A stretch of DNA of 7,438 bases from Candidatus Parcubacteria bacterium (GCA_023246135.1 JAHFJB010000010.1:1160-8597); one strand, 5' to 3'; positions 1-5,397 are shown, counted from the first letter of the stretch. The notes: generated from the letters alone by a model not told the origin. Program-made: numbers and translations.

Positions 1-95
1 CAGTCTGAGAGGCGTGACGGGCTAGGCATAGCCGCCTTGATCTGCTGCGCGAGTTGCGCAGCTTGATCGAACAGGGGGGAGTTTGGTAAGGACAT
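1..95 (-). CDS. N-terminus of a GC-rich unknown protein (partial, runs off left edge)
   Basis: An open frame of 31 codons begins at an ATG on the minus strand and has no stop before the window edge. It begins MSLPNSPLFDQAAQLAQQIK. A strong Shine-Dalgarno (AAAGGAG, about 9 nt before the ATG at 105-111) fixes the start, in contrast to most genes here. Base composition is clearly GC-richer than the tRNA and pilT neighbours. The visible part is a short polar leader followed by an Ala/Gln-rich, probably helical segment. I do not recognise the family. Its ribosome-site and start region closely resemble those of the tiny ORF at 5661. Confidence 0.6.
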   Translation of the reverse strand, partial: MSLPNSPLFDQAAQLAQQIKAAMPSPSRLSD

Positions 96-160
96 GGTGG
101 CACGCTCCTTTGGCATTGCGGACAGGGGTGAGGGGGTGGACCAACGACATACTTTAACAT

Positions 161-178
161 AATATAGCAAATTGTCAA
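161..178 (-). promoter_or_regulatory. Candidate extended -10 promoter for the left-edge gene
   Basis: On the minus strand a TGC-TATATT extended -10 (161-169) lies about 65 nt before the start codon at 95. A TTGACA sits only 6 nt upstream of the -10 (173-178), too close to be a normal -35. The same arrangement recurs at 768-785. Promoter use is inferred. Confidence 0.35.
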
Positions 179-192
179 TGATGTAAATGGAA

Positions 193-214
193 CAAAAAAC
201 AGCCAATAAGACTG
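193..214 (-). terminator. Rho-independent terminator after the tRNA cluster
   Basis: On the minus strand CAGTC-TTATT-GGCTG forms a 5-bp stem (one G-U pair) followed directly by six T, starting 8 nt after the CCA end of tRNA-Arg. It fits the end of the tRNA transcript. The short stem keeps confidence moderate. Confidence 0.55.
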
Positions 215-221
215 AATTGTT

Positions 222-298
222 TGGTGCACCCGGCAGGGCTTGAACCCACAACCTACTGGTCCGAAGCCAGTCGCTCTATCCAGTTGAGCTACGGGTGC
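222..298 (-). tRNA. tRNA-Arg (anticodon TCG)
   Basis: A full 77-nt cloverleaf reads on the minus strand. The acceptor stem is GCACCCG/CGGGTGC with discriminator A and an encoded CCA. The D arm is GCTC/GAGC. The anticodon stem is ACTGG/CCAGT with loop CTTCGGA, giving anticodon TCG, which reads CGA and, if A34 is absent, mainly that codon. The T arm GTGGG/CCTGC contains two G-U wobble pairs. It lies 8 nt downstream of tRNA-Lys on the same strand, so the two are almost certainly one transcript. Confidence 0.95.
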
Positions 299-306
299 AA
301 ATTTAG

Positions 307-382
307 TGGTGCGCCCAGCAGGATTCGAACCTGCGACCGTTTGCTTAAGAGGCAACTGCTCTACCAACTGAGCTATGAGCGC
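307..382 (-). tRNA. tRNA-Lys (anticodon CTT)
   Basis: A 76-nt cloverleaf on the minus strand: acceptor GCGCTCA/TGGGCGC (one T-G pair), discriminator A, encoded CCA; D arm GCTC/GAGC; anticodon loop CTCTTAA with anticodon CTT; T arm GCAGG/CCTGC with TTCGAAT loop. The anticodon stem GTTGC/GCAAA has a mismatch at its outermost pair (G27-A43). Its 5' half and 8 nt of upstream flank are repeated 336 bp upstream, beyond the GIY-YIG ORF. Only 13 nt separate the ORF's stop from the tRNA 5' end, so the tRNA is probably co-transcribed with that ORF. Confidence 0.95.
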
Positions 383-395
383 GCATTGATAATTG

Positions 396-653
396 TTATT
401 TTTTTATAAATTTTTTAACAAATTCTCTACCTTTGTATGTTTTTAATTCCCTTTCTTTATTAATTGCTTGTTTTCTAGTTTCGAAATTTTTTTTATAAAT
501 TAGGATCCATTTTCCTTTATTTTTTGATGTGAATGAAGTTTGTTTATTTGGCAATTGACCATTGTGTCTCTTTAATCTGTTGTTAAGATTGGCAGTATGG
601 CCAATATATATTTTGGCACTGTCTTTATTATATATAGTGTAAGTGGTGAACAT
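396..653 (-). CDS. GIY-YIG (URI-type) small endonuclease-like protein
   Basis: An 85-aa protein with the compact GIY-YIG nuclease layout: YTIY at residues 5-8 (the GIY strand), YIG at 16-18, the basic helix with Arg26 and His30-Asn31, and a likely metal-binding Glu at 67 in the segment KERELK. It is highly basic and is essentially the catalytic domain alone, with no DNA-binding extension. Family knowledge: such stand-alone proteins are related to UvrC and homing endonucleases but mostly uncharacterised. An in-frame TAG two codons upstream fixes the start at 653; no Shine-Dalgarno is visible. It sits between an intact tRNA-Lys and a degenerate copy of the 5' half of the same tRNA, which suggests it is, or was, part of a small element that duplicated or targeted the tRNA. 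Nuclease activity is inferred from motifs only. Confidence 0.85.
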   Translation of the reverse strand: MFTTYTIYNKDSAKIYIGHTANLNNRLKRHNGQLPNKQTSFTSKNKGKWILIYKKNFETRKQAINKERELKTYKGREFVKKFIKK

Positions 654-663
654 GCTCTATTTA

Positions 664-718
664 ACGGTTTGCTTAAGAGTCCGCCAGCTGGCGGATCTAC
701 CAACTGAGCTATGAGCGC
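664..718 (-). pseudogene. Degenerate 5' half of tRNA-Lys(CTT) carrying a palindrome
   Basis: On the minus strand this repeats the acceptor 5' strand, D arm and anticodon loop of tRNA-Lys. Bases 696-726 are identical to 360-390, including 8 nt of leader outside the tRNA. Bases 664-679 match 336-351 with one mismatch. The 8 nt between these blocks in the real tRNA (352-359) are replaced by a 16-nt perfect palindrome. The variable loop, T arm and acceptor 3' strand are missing, so it cannot be a working tRNA. It ends about 10 nt before the GIY-YIG start codon. Confidence 0.85.
680..695. repeat. 16-bp perfect palindrome TCCGCCAGCTGGCGGA
   Basis: The sequence equals its own reverse complement and is GC-rich inside an AT-rich region. 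It replaces 8 nt of the tRNA-Lys copy (end of the D stem through the anticodon 5' strand). It occurs once in this window. It could be an inserted short dispersed palindromic repeat; that is inference. Confidence 0.8.
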
Positions 719-730
719 GCATTGATTATA

Positions 731-756
731 TAAAAAATATAGCTTATTTCAAGCTA
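731..756 (-). terminator. Possible terminator after the pilT operon
   Basis: Minus strand: TAGCTT, loop GAAAT, AAGCTA (bases 740-756), then TATTTTTTA. The 6-bp stem is weak, but its position between the end of the GAF-domain gene and the tRNA/GIY-YIG unit is right for a terminator. Confidence 0.45.
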
Positions 757-767
757 CAAGCAGGAAC

Positions 768-796
768 ACTATAACATATTGTCAACAATTTATCAA
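768..796 (-). promoter_or_regulatory. Candidate promoter for the GIY-YIG / tRNA unit
   Basis: Minus strand: TTGATA (791-796), 17-nt spacer, TATAGT (768-773) with an upstream TG (TGT-TATAGT, extended -10). TTGACA also occurs 6 nt before the -10. The -35 overlaps the stop codon of the upstream gene. The weak hairpin at 740-756 lies downstream of the predicted start, so either that hairpin leaks or one of the two calls is wrong. Confidence 0.35.
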
Positions 797-1749
797 TAGT
801 TAGCAAAGGGGTCAATGTAGACTTTGTGCAGGGATTTCTCGGCAGATTTCAGGTGAGAGGCTGCAATATTATTTATGGCTGGAGCAACTTGATTGGCGAT
901 GGCTTCCAGAAGTATTTGGTTGTTGATACTAAAATTATGGCCATTGGATTTGTCGCCTAAGATGATAAACCCCAAGGTATTTTTTTGGTTGACAATAGGA
1001 ACTACAATAAGGCTCTTGGCTAAGTAAGGAGAGTCATTGTAGCCTTTAGGACGCTTATTTTTTTCAAAAATAACTGTGGTTTTTTCTTTGGATACTAATT
1101 TGAGCAAGCGATCATTTTTGATAGGGTAGTAGGCGCCTTTTTTTAAGTTGGTCCAGCCAATATTTTCCTCTAGGTGTATTTTATTATCTGGCGAAAAAGT
1201 AGAGATAAATAAGGCACGCTTGCTGGGGATGATATTTAAAATTACTTTTATGAGGGACTGGGCAATAGTTTCTAGATCTTCATATTGGCCGATTATCTTG
1301 CCGGTAGCAAATAAAGTCACTAGCTTGTTATTGGCATGGTTGAGTCGCCGTTTTAAGAGTAGGGCAATATTGTGGTAGAGCTTTTGGGCAATCATCGGCT
1401 CTTTTTTTATGATGGTATGCCAGTTGTAAACCGATAATTCCAAAGTATCTACTTTATCGCTTATAGCCTTAAGGGTGTATTGGTGGTAGCCATTTTTTTC
1501 TATGAGGGCCATCTCACCGACAGTTTCGCCGCCTTTAAATAAAGCGATTGTTTCTTCGCCATCAATTTTGGTCTCCAGTGATATTAGTCCGCTCACTATA
1601 ATAATGACTCTATCTCTAGATTTTCCTTTGCTCATTATTAAGTCGCCGGCGCTATAAGTTTTTTTTAACAAAAAACGCTTCAACCAAACTAATTCTTTTT
1701 GGTTGAGGCCAGCTAGAAGAGAAATTTTAGCTAGATCAATGGTGGGCAT
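793..1749 (-). CDS. Cyclic-nucleotide-binding-like plus GAF domain regulator
   Basis: A 318-aa protein. Residues about 8-130 form a cNMP-binding (Crp/cAPK-type) beta-roll: 'YSAGDLIMSKGK', 'VIIIVSGLISL' and the cassette 'GETVGEMALIEKNG'. Residues about 155-297 look like a GAF sensor domain ending in the typical 'ANQVAPAINN' helix. No helix-turn-helix or output domain is visible. The cassette position where the family usually has the phosphate-binding Arg (around residues 88-93, 'YHQYTL') has none, so cyclic-nucleotide binding is doubtful. The frame extends upstream to an ATG at 1824, but I chose the ATG at 1749 because it overlaps the pilT stop (TAATG), which implies translational coupling and avoids a 76-nt overlap. 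The pairing suggests control of pilus retraction, which is inference. Confidence 0.8.
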   Translation of the reverse strand: MPTIDLAKISLLAGLNQKELVWLKRFLLKKTYSAGDLIMSKGKSRDRVIIIVSGLISLETKIDGEETIALFKGGETVGEMALIEKNGYHQYTLKAISDKVDTLELSVYNWHTIIKKEPMIAQKLYHNIALLLKRRLNHANNKLVTLFATGKIIGQYEDLETIAQSLIKVILNIIPSKRALFISTFSPDNKIHLEENIGWTNLKKGAYYPIKNDRLLKLVSKEKTTVIFEKNKRPKGYNDSPYLAKSLIVVPIVNQKNTLGFIILGDKSNGHNFSINNQILLEAIANQVAPAINNIAASHLKSAEKSLHKVYIDPFANY

Positions 1750-2786
1750 TATTGCGTATTTTCCAAATAGGCGACCGCCGTAGCTTCTTCGATGAGATTT
1801 TTTTGCAATATATCTTTGATACATTGTTCCATGGTAAACATACCTTCATCGGCACTAGTTTGGATAACACTTTTTATTTGAGGGATTTTGTTTTCGCGGA
1901 TTATATTGGCGACCGCTGGAGTATTAATTAATATTTCGCGTACCGGTACTCGACCGCCACCGAGACGGGGCAGGAGTTGTTGGGAGATAACGCCGCTTAG
2001 AGATATGGATAATTGCAAACGGACTTGGGCTTGCTGGTGTGGCGGAAAGACATCAATGACACGGTCAATGGTCTGAGCAGCATTGTGGGTGTGCAAGGTA
2101 GCTAGAACCAAGTGTCCAGTTTCGGCCAAAGTGATAGTGGCCGACATTGTTTCCAAATCACGGACTTCACCGACCATGATGACATTGGGATCTTGACGTA
2201 GCACGTGGCGCAAGGCATCTTGGAAGGTCAGCATATCATTGCCCAGTTGCCTTTGTTTGATGATGCTTTTCTTGGGCTTATGGATAAATTCAATGGGGTC
2301 TTCCAAAGTGATAATGTTGGCAAAGCGCAGTTGATTGATGCGCTCAATCATAGCCGCCAGGGTAGTGGATTTGCCACAACCAGTTGGGCCAGTGACCAGT
2401 ATTAGTCCGCTATTTTGTTCAATCATTTTGTGGACAATAGGTGGCAATTCCAAATCTTCCATTGAGGGCACGTCATTGGAAATGACTCTAGCTACTAGGC
2501 CGACGTTGTCTTTTTCCCAATGCAGGTTGACGCGGTAGCGGGAAAATTTGGGTATTTCATAGGAAATATCCAACTCTCTTTCTTCCAAAAATTTATTTTT
2601 TTGTCTTTCTGTCAAAATACTAAAGATCATGCGCTCAGCCAAATCTTTGGTCACCTCTTCTTCGTCGGGAATTATCTTGAGCTCGCCGTCAATCCTTAGT
2701 ATCGGTGGCTTGCCGACTATAAGATGCAAGTCCGAAGCCTTGTTCTTTGTCGCCGCCTTAAATAAATCATTAATATTCATTGGCAT
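1749..2786 (-). CDS. pilT: PilT family type IV pilus retraction ATPase
   Basis: A 345-aa secretion ATPase of normal PilT length. Cytoplasmic PilT hexamers power disassembly of type IV pili (twitching, DNA uptake). Visible motifs: N-terminal PAS-like region with 'ASDLHL' at 17-22; Walker A GPTGCGKST at 133-141; Asp box 'LEDPIEFIH' at 161-169; Walker B region 'NVIMVGEVRD' at 201-210 with Glu207; His box 'TGHLVLATLHT' with His225 and His232; and 'TPAVANIIRE' at 289-298, the equivalent of the retraction-specific AIRNLIRE motif. The last of these favours PilT over PilB. The start at 2786 (MPMN) has no Shine-Dalgarno; the Met at codon 3 is an alternative. It is the first gene of a two-gene operon. 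No other pilus genes are in the window. Confidence 0.95.
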   Translation of the reverse strand: MPMNINDLFKAATKNKASDLHLIVGKPPILRIDGELKIIPDEEEVTKDLAERMIFSILTERQKNKFLEERELDISYEIPKFSRYRVNLHWEKDNVGLVARVISNDVPSMEDLELPPIVHKMIEQNSGLILVTGPTGCGKSTTLAAMIERINQLRFANIITLEDPIEFIHKPKKSIIKQRQLGNDMLTFQDALRHVLRQDPNVIMVGEVRDLETMSATITLAETGHLVLATLHTHNAAQTIDRVIDVFPPHQQAQVRLQLSISLSGVISQQLLPRLGGGRVPVREILINTPAVANIIRENKIPQIKSVIQTSADEGMFTMEQCIKDILQKNLIEEATAVAYLENTQ

Positions 2787-2837
2787 GGAATTGGTAAAGT
2801 TAATAATTACTTTTTATTTTAGCTTTTTATCACCCTA

Positions 2838-2846
2838 ATTATATCA
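2838..2846 (-). promoter_or_regulatory. Extended -10 promoter of pilT
   Basis: Minus strand TGA-TATAAT: a perfect -10 hexamer with the TG extension, about 52 nt upstream of the pilT ATG. No good -35 is seen at the normal distance, as expected for extended -10 promoters. The region upstream is the T-rich tail of the neighbouring operon's terminator. Confidence 0.55.
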
Positions 2847-2861
2847 CAAATTGAGCAAATA

Positions 2862-2905
2862 ATAAAAAATACCCGCCCCAACCCGCATGCGCGGGTTGGG
2901 GCGGG
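2862..2905 (-). terminator. Strong Rho-independent terminator of the cobA operon
   Basis: A perfect 15-bp inverted repeat (2872-2886 and 2891-2905, almost all G/C, loop ATGC) lies just after the stop codon of the membrane protein gene. On the minus strand it is followed by TATTTTTTAT (2861-2870). There is no T-run on the plus side. Confidence 0.9.
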
Positions 2906-2928
2906 GTGAAGAATGGGGTAGAAAATTT

Positions 2929-3447
2929 TTAGTTAGTTATTTTTTTCAGCAATGATTTTTTTAGAACTAGCAGACCTTCATAAGCGCCGAACATCAGACC
3001 GCTATAGAGCACAGTGCTGGCAATAGTAGTTTTGAAAAATGGAATAGCTAAGGTGTAGCAAGACATGAGCCCACTGATATCATGGCTATACCAAGTGCCA
3101 AGATACCAGACCGCCGTATTAGTTATTACAAAAAATAGTAGAGCTGATAACAAGGAGGCGTTTAGGACACTTAGGGCATTTAAATTTTTCTTTAGCTTAC
3201 GCCCAATAAAGATATTGGCAGTTAGGCTGAGGTAAACGGCGAGCATAATGGGCCAAGCATAAAAGCCTATGAAAAAATCAGATACGAGTAAAGCCAAGAG
3301 CGGCAAAAAGGCCCATCTCATCCTACTAGCATAAGCGCCGCTAAAAATCAGGCTAGCATACAAAGGAGAAAAATTGGGTAAGTGTGGCAAAAAGCGGCCC
3401 AAGAAAGCTAGCAAGCTTATAAAAATTATCAGTCCGTATTTATTCAT
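2929..3447 (-). CDS. Six-helix membrane protein resembling ECF S components (DUF6580-like)
   Basis: A 172-aa very hydrophobic protein with about six membrane segments (roughly residues 4-20, 28-42, 45-62, 65-82, 95-117, 133-157). The pattern 'RFLPHLPNFSPLYA', then 'SGAYAS', 'LLVSDFFIGFY', 'NASLLSALLFFVITNTAVW' and 'CYTLAIPFFK' is what I recall for the DUF6580 family, which is viewed as related to substrate-binding S components of energy-coupling-factor vitamin transporters. It starts 5 nt after the stop of the DUF4430 gene and belongs to an operon with a cobalamin adenosyltransferase, so a corrinoid is the likely substrate. No EcfT or EcfA genes are here: it would need shared modules elsewhere or work alone. 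The family assignment comes from memory of the motif pattern; the substrate is inference from context. Confidence 0.7.
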   Translation of the reverse strand: MNKYGLIIFISLLAFLGRFLPHLPNFSPLYASLIFSGAYASRMRWAFLPLLALLVSDFFIGFYAWPIMLAVYLSLTANIFIGRKLKKNLNALSVLNASLLSALLFFVITNTAVWYLGTWYSHDISGLMSCYTLAIPFFKTTIASTVLYSGLMFGAYEGLLVLKKSLLKKITN

Positions 3448-3452
3448 AGATT

Positions 3453-3893
3453 TTAAAAGTTGGAGGTTTCAAATTTCCAATTGACTGTTTCACCAGCTTT
3501 GGGGAAATATTTATCAACTGATACTTGTGGTTGGTCTTTGCCAACAAAGTATTGCCAGTATTTTTGGTCGTCGCCATTTTTGTTATTGCCTAGCTGCTCT
3601 ACTAGAAGCCCCATATCCGCGTAATCTTTAAAAGAGAATTGCCAGTTTTTATCTTTGGCTATAGTCTGGGTAATAGCAAACAGGCTTTCTTCATTATAGG
3701 GATAATTTATCGAGACATCATCTTGATTAGAAAAATCAAAATTGACGGTTATGGGTTTACTTTCAGTTTTTTGGGTGATTTGGTTGATGGTCGGATTATT
3801 GTTTATACTTTGCGGAGCGCGCATAAACCACCACAAGGCACCGGCGGCAATTATTACTACAAGAAGTAGAGAATAGTTCAAGCTTTTTTTCAT
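3453..3893 (-). CDS. Membrane-anchored DUF4430 (transcobalamin-like C-terminal) protein
   Basis: A 146-aa protein with an N-terminal signal anchor (residues about 7-24; no lipobox Cys), a polar Asn/Thr/Lys linker to about 45, and a C-terminal DUF4430-like domain. Diagnostic pieces are the strand 'ITVNFDFS' (48-55), 'ESLFAITQTIAKDKNW' (69-84), 'KYWQYFVGKDQP' (111-122) and the closing 'AGETVNWKFE' (133-142), equivalent to the family's W-x-Y-x-V-N-G and G-D-x-V-x-W signatures. The family shares its fold with the C-terminal domain of the B12 carriers transcobalamin and intrinsic factor. It should be outside the cell, tethered to the membrane. Gene order (24 nt after cobA, 5 nt before the membrane protein) suggests a corrinoid-capturing partner of the transporter; this is inferred. 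Confidence 0.75.
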   Translation of the reverse strand: MKKSLNYSLLLVVIIAAGALWWFMRAPQSINNNPTINQITQKTESKPITVNFDFSNQDDVSINYPYNEESLFAITQTIAKDKNWQFSFKDYADMGLLVEQLGNNKNGDDQKYWQYFVGKDQPQVSVDKYFPKAGETVNWKFETSNF

Positions 3894-3917
3894 GGTTGTG
3901 TTGTTATTAATTTAAAT

Positions 3918-4487
3918 TTAATATTCAATTCCTTCCCGGGCGTCCAAGCCTTGGCTAAAATAATGTTTGGTGGCTTTCATATCAGTGATAAGGTCAGCCA
4001 AATCCATGACTTCCGGGGGACAGTAGCGGCCAGTGAGTACCAATTCTAGCTGGGTTGGTTTTTGTTTGATGATATCTACTATATCGTCAGTGTTTAGGAG
4101 TTCTGTTTTTACAGCGGTATTTATCTCATCTAAGATCAAAAGGTCAAGATCAGTCTTTAGCCACTCTTGGGCTTGCTTTATGGCCGCCTGAGCTTCCTGC
4201 AGGTCTTGGGGGATATTATCAAAGCGAAACCTATTGCCCAGCATCCGGGGATAGCCAAAAGCTTTGTATATTATACCGTCATTTTTTAATTTATCCAAAA
4301 TATGGCGCTCGCCATAATAATCACCACCCTTGTCAAAGTAAATAATGCCGACTTTGAGACCATGGCCAATAGCGCGTATAGCTAGGCCTAGGGCCGCTGT
4401 GGTTTTGCCCTTGCCGTCGCCAGTATAAACATGGATTTTTCCCTCGGCCGTAGTTTGCTGACGGGCGAGGCCTGTATTTGTGGCCAT
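3918..4487 (-). CDS. cobA: Cob(I)yrinic acid a,c-diamide / cobalamin adenosyltransferase
   Basis: A 189-aa CobA/BtuR-type corrinoid adenosyltransferase, about the normal length. The enzyme transfers the adenosyl group of ATP to reduced cobalt, making adenosylcobalamin. Visible motifs: P-loop GDGKGKTT (23-30), Walker B-like 'LLILDEIN' around 116-123, 'LVLTGRYCP' around 150-158, and the family-typical tail 'ADLITDMKATKHYFSQGLDAREGIEY', which closes over ATP and corrinoid. No Shine-Dalgarno is visible; the first ATG fits the family's short polar leader. It leads an operon with a transcobalamin-like protein and a transporter-like protein and has no corrin-ring biosynthesis genes beside it, which points to salvage of external B12. 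The divergent intergenic region upstream carries a candidate promoter at 4557-4585. Confidence 0.92.
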   Translation of the reverse strand: MATNTGLARQQTTAEGKIHVYTGDGKGKTTAALGLAIRAIGHGLKVGIIYFDKGGDYYGERHILDKLKNDGIIYKAFGYPRMLGNRFRFDNIPQDLQEAQAAIKQAQEWLKTDLDLLILDEINTAVKTELLNTDDIVDIIKQKPTQLELVLTGRYCPPEVMDLADLITDMKATKHYFSQGLDAREGIEY

Positions 4488-4556
4488 TTTATTGGTAGCT
4501 TAAAACTAGTGTTTTGAGATAAAATGAGGGCTATATCAGTAGCTCTTGTACCATCA

Positions 4557-4585
4557 ATTTTACCTCAAGATTGACAGGAAGGCAA
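4557..4585 (-). promoter_or_regulatory. Candidate promoter of the cobA operon
   Basis: Minus strand TTGCCT (4580-4585), 17-nt spacer, TAAAAT (4557-4562). The predicted leader to the cobA ATG is about 60 nt, too short for a classic cobalamin riboswitch. An alternative extended -10 (TGA-TATAGC) lies about 30 nt closer to the gene. The 220-bp divergent region 4488-4707 otherwise holds only the plus-strand promoter at 4651-4679. Confidence 0.4.
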
Positions 4586-4650
4586 TGGACAAAAACAATG
4601 GGTTTTTGCTAGTGCCAGCTTGGTAATTTGATATGAATAATAGGCATTTT

Positions 4651-4679
4651 TTGTTTTTATTTTAGAGGCATGTTATTAT
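4651..4679 (+). promoter_or_regulatory. Candidate promoter of the 181-aa gene
   Basis: TTGTTT (4651-4656), 17-nt spacer, TATTAT (4674-4679) with a TG extension (TGT-TATTAT). The predicted start is about 22 nt before the ATG, leaving a very short leader with no Shine-Dalgarno. Confidence 0.45.
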
Positions 4680-4707
4680 TAAAAATAATAATCATTAGCT
4701 ATTAAAT

Positions 4708-5253
4708 ATGGGAACACTTCAAGATTTGCCCAGTGGCAAAAAATTCACTGCCGCCGCTTGGCAGAAAAAACTGAAACAAGGCACTCGTTACGGTGACTTG
4801 AGTTCGCTGAAAGATAATCAAGAAGCAATTAATGCTATTGCTAAAAAAAGAGAAAGTGCTATTCGTAGCGGTTCTTATGATAGTTCTAGGAGAAGATCTG
4901 ACTATCAAGAAATACTGAGAACAGATGATACTTTGAGTGGTAAGGAGAAAAAATCAGTTAAAGGTATATTGGAACATTGGGGCACTAAACCAAGTGTTGA
5001 TACGAGTAAGAGTTCTGGTGTGAAACCAGACACAAAAAAAGTAGCGGCCAAGCCAGTTCGTCGTAGAGAACCACTTGATTTTTCTCAAGACAATTATTCT
5101 CCTTTTAATCCTACGCCTCCAGCCAGCGACACTCCTTATGGGGCTCCGCCAAAGGGTTCTAATTCTATGGGCAATTATTTTTATAATTCACCGTCATCAT
5201 CAGGAGCTTCTAAACCAGCCAACACTTACAAGCCACCCAGACTATCAGTGTAG
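4708..5253 (+). CDS. Unknown 181-aa basic protein with Pro/Ser-rich tail
   Basis: I do not recognise this family. Residues 1-92 look like a compact, mostly helical, strongly basic domain: 'SGKKFTAAAWQKKLKQGTRYGDLSSL', then 'AINAIAKKRESAIRSGSYDSSRRRSDYQEIL', ending 'KGILEHWG'. Residues 93-181 are low complexity: Lys/Ser/Val-rich, then 'RRREPLDFS', then Pro/Ser/Asn/Tyr-rich repeats ('NPTPPASDTPYG', 'YFYNSPSSSG') likely to be disordered. There is no signal peptide or membrane segment. The net charge would suit nucleic-acid binding, but nothing shows it. It is divergent from cobA and has its own promoter and terminator. The start is the only ATG near the frame opening; no Shine-Dalgarno precedes it. 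Confidence 0.75.
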   Translation: MGTLQDLPSGKKFTAAAWQKKLKQGTRYGDLSSLKDNQEAINAIAKKRESAIRSGSYDSSRRRSDYQEILRTDDTLSGKEKKSVKGILEHWGTKPSVDTSKSSGVKPDTKKVAAKPVRRREPLDFSQDNYSPFNPTPPASDTPYGAPPKGSNSMGNYFYNSPSSSGASKPANTYKPPRLSV

Positions 5254-5264
5254 AAATAAAAGAA

Positions 5265-5303
5265 AAACTTCATTCTTAGGCTCTGCTCGGTATGGAGTTT
5301 TTT
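5265..5303 (+). terminator. Terminator of the 181-aa gene
   Basis: AAACTTCAT (5265-5273) pairs with ATGGAGTTT (5292-5300), 9 bp with one G-U, then further T residues to 5303. It follows the stop codon by 11 nt and ends just before the next promoter. Confidence 0.6.
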
Positions 5304-5305
5304 AT

Positions 5306-5333
5306 TTGACACAAAATTTGGCGGTAGTATGCT
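5306..5333 (+). promoter_or_regulatory. Promoter of the 82-aa GC-rich gene
   Basis: A perfect TTGACA -35 (5306-5311), 16-nt spacer, TATGCT -10 (5328-5333). The predicted transcript starts near 5340, just before a hairpin (GACCCA 5343-5348 with TGGGTC 5362-5367). Confidence 0.6.
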
Positions 5334-5397
5334 TTAAATGTAGACCCATTCTACTGAAGTTTGGGTCAGCGGTTATCCCCCAGAAAGGTAGGCGAAG

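Larger units (their letters stand above)
360..726. repeat. 336-bp direct-repeat unit bounded by 31-bp identical tRNA-Lys 5' ends
   Basis: The 31 bp at 360-390 recur exactly at 696-726, both in the same orientation. They enclose the GIY-YIG ORF. The arrangement is consistent with either a tandem duplication or an integration that rebuilt the tRNA 5' half and displaced the original one. Confidence 0.75.

Noticed and set aside
221..409. 62-aa plus-strand ORF across the tRNAs
   Set aside because: It is the antisense of two tRNA genes, a common spurious ORF (typical 'PAGLEPTTYWSEASRS...SRIRTCD' peptide).
307..718. Group I intron with a GIY-YIG homing endonuclease inside a tRNA gene
   Set aside because: The downstream tRNA is complete, including its own 5' half, so nothing needs splicing, and no intron core elements are apparent in the short flanks of the ORF.
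1750..1824. Longer 343-aa form of the cNMP/GAF protein starting at 1824
   Set aside because: The extra 25 residues lie inside pilT in another frame, are unlike the domain start, and the ATG at 1749 overlaps the pilT stop in the usual coupled arrangement.
1888..2538. Several plus-strand ORFs of 62-67 aa opposite pilT
   Set aside because: They are antisense shadows of a well-conserved gene, without ribosome sites or recognisable protein features.
2872..2905. GC-rich inverted repeat as a mobile or CRISPR-like repeat
   Set aside because: It is a single copy, directly after a stop codon and followed by a T-run, so a terminator explains it fully.
4488..4707. Possible cobalamin riboswitch upstream of the adenosyltransferase gene
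   Set aside because: I looked for the conserved core and B12-box sequences on the minus strand and saw none. The predicted leader is only about 60 nt.
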